DNA from: Bacteroidia bacterium
GTDB lineage: Bacteria; Bacteroidota; Bacteroidia; JADZBD01
Length of the DNA: 64,000 nt
Assembly: GCA_020852255.1 (NCBI GenBank)
Contig: JADZBD010000015.1
Coordinates: 144,638 to 208,637 of the forward strand
Direction: 5' to 3'
The notes beneath the pieces are model-generated. The model was not told the DNA's origin. It was given only the letters and a program-made list of their open reading frames with translations, and made no database searches. Position numbers and translations under genes: made by a program. Each line of letters opens with the position of its first letter. The stretch's first letter is position 1. Below, piece by piece: positions 62,377 through 64,000 of the stretch.

Positions 62377-63018
62377 ATGAAAAAGAAAATCGGTGTTATT
62401 GGTTCCGGCATTGTTGGGATTACGCTGGCAAAAGGGTTTGCGAAACACGGTTATCCGGTAACCATCGCTACCAATCATCCGGAAAAAACAGCAGCCATCA
62501 AAGAAAAAACGGGGGGGAATATTCCTGTTGCCGGCTTTGAAGAGACGGTGAACGGCTGCGACGTTGTAGTTCTTGCTGTTAAGGGAAGTGCTGCAGAACA
62601 GGTGATAAAATCACTGGCGCCGCTGCTGAACGGAAAAACAGTGATAGACACCACCAATCCGATTGCCGATAAGCCACCGGTGAACGGAGTATTACCGTAC
62701 TTCACTGATCTCTCTTGTTCCTTACTGGAAAAACTGCAGGAACTTGTTCCCGCAGCGCGAATAGTTAAAGCATTCTCCTGTGTAGGAAATGCGTATATGG
62801 TAAATCCTGTTCTCAGCCCTGCACCAACTATGTTCATCTGCGGCGACGATGAGGGTGCGAAAGAAGTTTTAAAATCTATTCTCGGTGATTTTGGCTGGGA
62901 GTATGAAGACCTCGGAAAAAAAGAAGCAGCCAGAGCCATTGAACCTCTTGCGATGTTATGGTGCATACCCGGCATGACGGGAAAGGGATGGAGTCACGCG
63001 CTGAAGCTTGTGCGGTAG
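62377..63018 (+). CDS. NADP-dependent F420-reductase-like Rossmann protein
   Basis: 213 residues. The dinucleotide-binding GVIGSGIVGITLAKGFAKHG opens the protein, then TIATNHPEK, VVVLAVKGSAAEQVI and VIDTTNPIADKPPV, the pattern of the NADPH-dependent F420 reductase family (NADP oxidoreductase, coenzyme F420-dependent). Bacteroidota do not make F420, so the substrate is likely something else. It begins four bases after the lamin-tail gene stop, hence likely cotranscribed with it, which is an odd pairing. Confidence 0.82.
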   Translation: MKKKIGVIGSGIVGITLAKGFAKHGYPVTIATNHPEKTAAIKEKTGGNIPVAGFEETVNGCDVVVLAVKGSAAEQVIKSLAPLLNGKTVIDTTNPIADKPPVNGVLPYFTDLSCSLLEKLQELVPAARIVKAFSCVGNAYMVNPVLSPAPTMFICGDDEGAKEVLKSILGDFGWEYEDLGKKEAARAIEPLAMLWCIPGMTGKGWSHALKLVR

Positions 63019-63019
63019 C

Positions 63020-63112
63020 TCTCCCTCGAGAGGGGATGTTTCAGAAAGAAGGAAAAAGCAAGGGCGGATTCGCTGCGCTCACCGCCCCTCGCGTTAACAG
63101 GGGTGAGGGGAA
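63020..63112. repeat. G-rich intergenic element with inverted segments
   Basis: Holds CCCT-CGAG-AGGG (63023-63034), GGCGG ... CCGCC (63064-63087) and CCCCTC ... GAGGGG (63085-63110). The mix of CTCCCTCGAGAGGGG and AACAGGGGTGAGGGG resembles the dispersed G-rich elements seen between genes in many Bacteroidota genomes, but only one copy is in this window. Confidence 0.35.
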
Positions 63113-63169
63113 TTGGTTAGGAGAACGGGGAAGAGAGGAACAGAGCAATCAAAAGTAAAACCCTGTTTG

Positions 63170-63478
63170 CTACTTCTCCTTCTTAAACTCATCTTTATGT
63201 GCGGGCCACCAGGTGTTGACGAAGTAGTAACATATCATTTCAAAGAATTTCCCTAGTTCAGTATCTAAAAATTTCTCGCCATCCTTAGCTTCATAAATGG
63301 GCCGCATATTAATATAGCCTCCCGCCTCATATTGCAATTGCCTATGATGAACAGCGTTTTCGATTGAATTTAAATACCTTATGATTACATGTTTTGCGGG
63401 CTGATCAGGCAAGGTAGCGTCTACCTCGTTCCGGGCTTTAGTTATTGCTTCTCTAAATTGATCATCGTTGGTAATCAT
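63170..63478 (-). CDS. Small protein, possible immunity partner of the upstream protein
   Basis: 102 residues, no signal peptide, acidic/helical (MITNDDQFREAITKARNEV ... VIIRYLNSIENAVHH ... FFEMICYYFVNTWWP). I do not recognise a family. Its ATG overlaps the stop of the upstream gene by four bases (ATGA), so the two are translated together. Base composition (about 38-43% G+C by line counts) is lower than in most of the window, suggesting horizontal transfer. The position right after a toxin-like C-terminus suggests an immunity protein, which is inference only. Confidence 0.55.
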   Translation of the reverse strand: MITNDDQFREAITKARNEVDATLPDQPAKHVIIRYLNSIENAVHHRQLQYEAGGYINMRPIYEAKDGEKFLDTELGKFFEMICYYFVNTWWPAHKDEFKKEK

Positions 63479-64000
63479 TTTAGCAGATTTGGTATTGGAC
63501 CTTCAAGTAGCTTCACAAGATCATCATTTTCCCATAATTCCCGAAGTATAAAAACTTGCTCTCCGCCCCCAGTGGCATAAGGTCCAAAATCCTGTTGCCC
63601 AACCTGGCTGGCCACCTTACCTCGTAAAACAGGTATTCCCCTTTTCACCACCAACTTAGAAATATACTCAGCAGAATTCCCAATTGGCAATGCTAAAAGT
63701 CTTTTTGCGTCCATTGGCGCAAGTTGTCGAAAGGAGAACCAATAGCTTCTCAAATAACCATCCGGGGAAATATGTCGAATCAGCTCAAGGTCCACTGTTG
63801 GTGTAAATAACTCAATGGTTCCTGCCTGAAAGGCCATCTCTACTTCTTGTCTTTTAATTGGCGGTAGCCGATTCAAATAATCCTCCACTGTTTTGATTTC
63901 GCTGACCCAGGAGGGGAGGCCGGTGGGAAGGGGTGGCAGAAGATCGGCTTCAAGATCGCGTTTGAAGGAATCCTTGTATAGGGTTTTGAGCTTTTCGTAA
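63475..64000 (-). CDS. C-terminal part of a larger protein, possible polymorphic toxin (5' end beyond right edge)
   Basis: The minus-strand frame is open from the right edge (…KLKTLYKDSFKRDLEADLL) to the stop at 63475, about 174 codons. A GTG at 63888 is internal, so the true start lies outside the window. The last ~115 residues have the plan of ADP-ribosyl-transferase/NAD-glycohydrolase-like toxin domains: an Arg followed by ISPDG (LELIRHISPDGYLRSYWF), then ALPIGNSAEYISKLVVKRGIPVLRGKVA, and a glycine-rich FGPYATGGGEQVFIL. This resembles, without proving, TNT-type domains at the ends of polymorphic toxins. It is AT-richer than the neighbourhood and followed by a small overlapping gene, as toxin/immunity pairs are. 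Confidence 0.5.
   Translation of the reverse strand, partial: YEKLKTLYKDSFKRDLEADLLPPLPTGLPSWVSEIKTVEDYLNRLPPIKRQEVEMAFQAGTIELFTPTVDLELIRHISPDGYLRSYWFSFRQLAPMDAKRLLALPIGNSAEYISKLVVKRGIPVLRGKVASQVGQQDFGPYATGGGEQVFILRELWENDDLVKLLEGPIPNLLK

Noticed and set aside
1..64000. tRNA or rRNA genes
   Set aside because: No T-arm-like GGTTCGAATCC pattern with flanking stems outside coding regions and no rRNA-like conserved blocks were seen by eye; a covariance-model scan was not possible.

Overview
The window looks like a chromosomal segment of a free-living Bacteroidota bacterium (Flavobacteriales/Sphingobacteriales-like, roughly half G+C by spot counts). The signs are several type IX secretion (T9SS) C-terminal sorting domains, SprB-like adhesins with gliding-type C-termini, a PorP/SprF protein, Bacteroidota-restricted families (DUF4271, DUF3098, DUF5686, DUF5777), and promoters of the Bacteroidota form TAnnTTTG, many of them only 3-11 bases in front of the start codon. 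I saw no rRNA, tRNA, CRISPR array, insertion sequence or prophage.

Layout. 1-3.8 kb: a secreted thioredoxin-like/Omp28-type protein cut by the left edge, a helical-repeat protein and a small T9SS cargo protein. 3.9-9 kb: glutaryl-CoA-type dehydrogenase, YceI plus a DUF5777 barrel, then DUF4271, hemD, rnpA and yidD. 9-15.2 kb: CtpA-type protease and a polysaccharide cluster (O-antigen ligase-like protein and GT4, GT9 and GT2 glycosyltransferases). 15.2-25.5 kb: meaB, an Ig-like lipoprotein, free-methionine-sulfoxide reductase, ComF, a coiled-coil membrane protein, CotH-type cargo, a TPR protein that resembles a phosphatase receptor without its phosphatase, and the envelope operon ftsX-DUF3098-uppP-truB. 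25.6-36.4 kb: leuS, a beta-barrel candidate, a second helical-repeat protein, a beta-helix cargo protein, a histidine kinase/response regulator pair and a TMTC-like membrane TPR protein.

36.4-54 kb: three full-length SpoIIE/PP2C phosphatase receptors (two TPR, one beta-propeller) with housekeeping genes (rRNA methyltransferase-like, gltX, folB, M42 peptidase, thioredoxin-like) among them, and the first SprB-like adhesin. 54-62.4 kb: a second SprB-like adhesin followed directly by PorP/SprF, then a DUF5686 outer-membrane protein and a lamin-tail cargo protein. 62.4-64 kb: an F420-reductase-like Rossmann protein, a G-rich repeat-like spacer, and an AT-richer pair that I read as the C-terminal end of a possible polymorphic toxin with its small partner gene, running off the right edge.

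The main themes are surface secretion and adhesion, envelope/polysaccharide assembly, and a set of related phosphatase receptors that probably act on partner-switching signalling. Points most worth a second look are the short-leader promoter architecture, the phosphatase-less TPR receptor, the Cys/His-rich sensor of the histidine kinase, and the toxin/partner candidate at the right edge.
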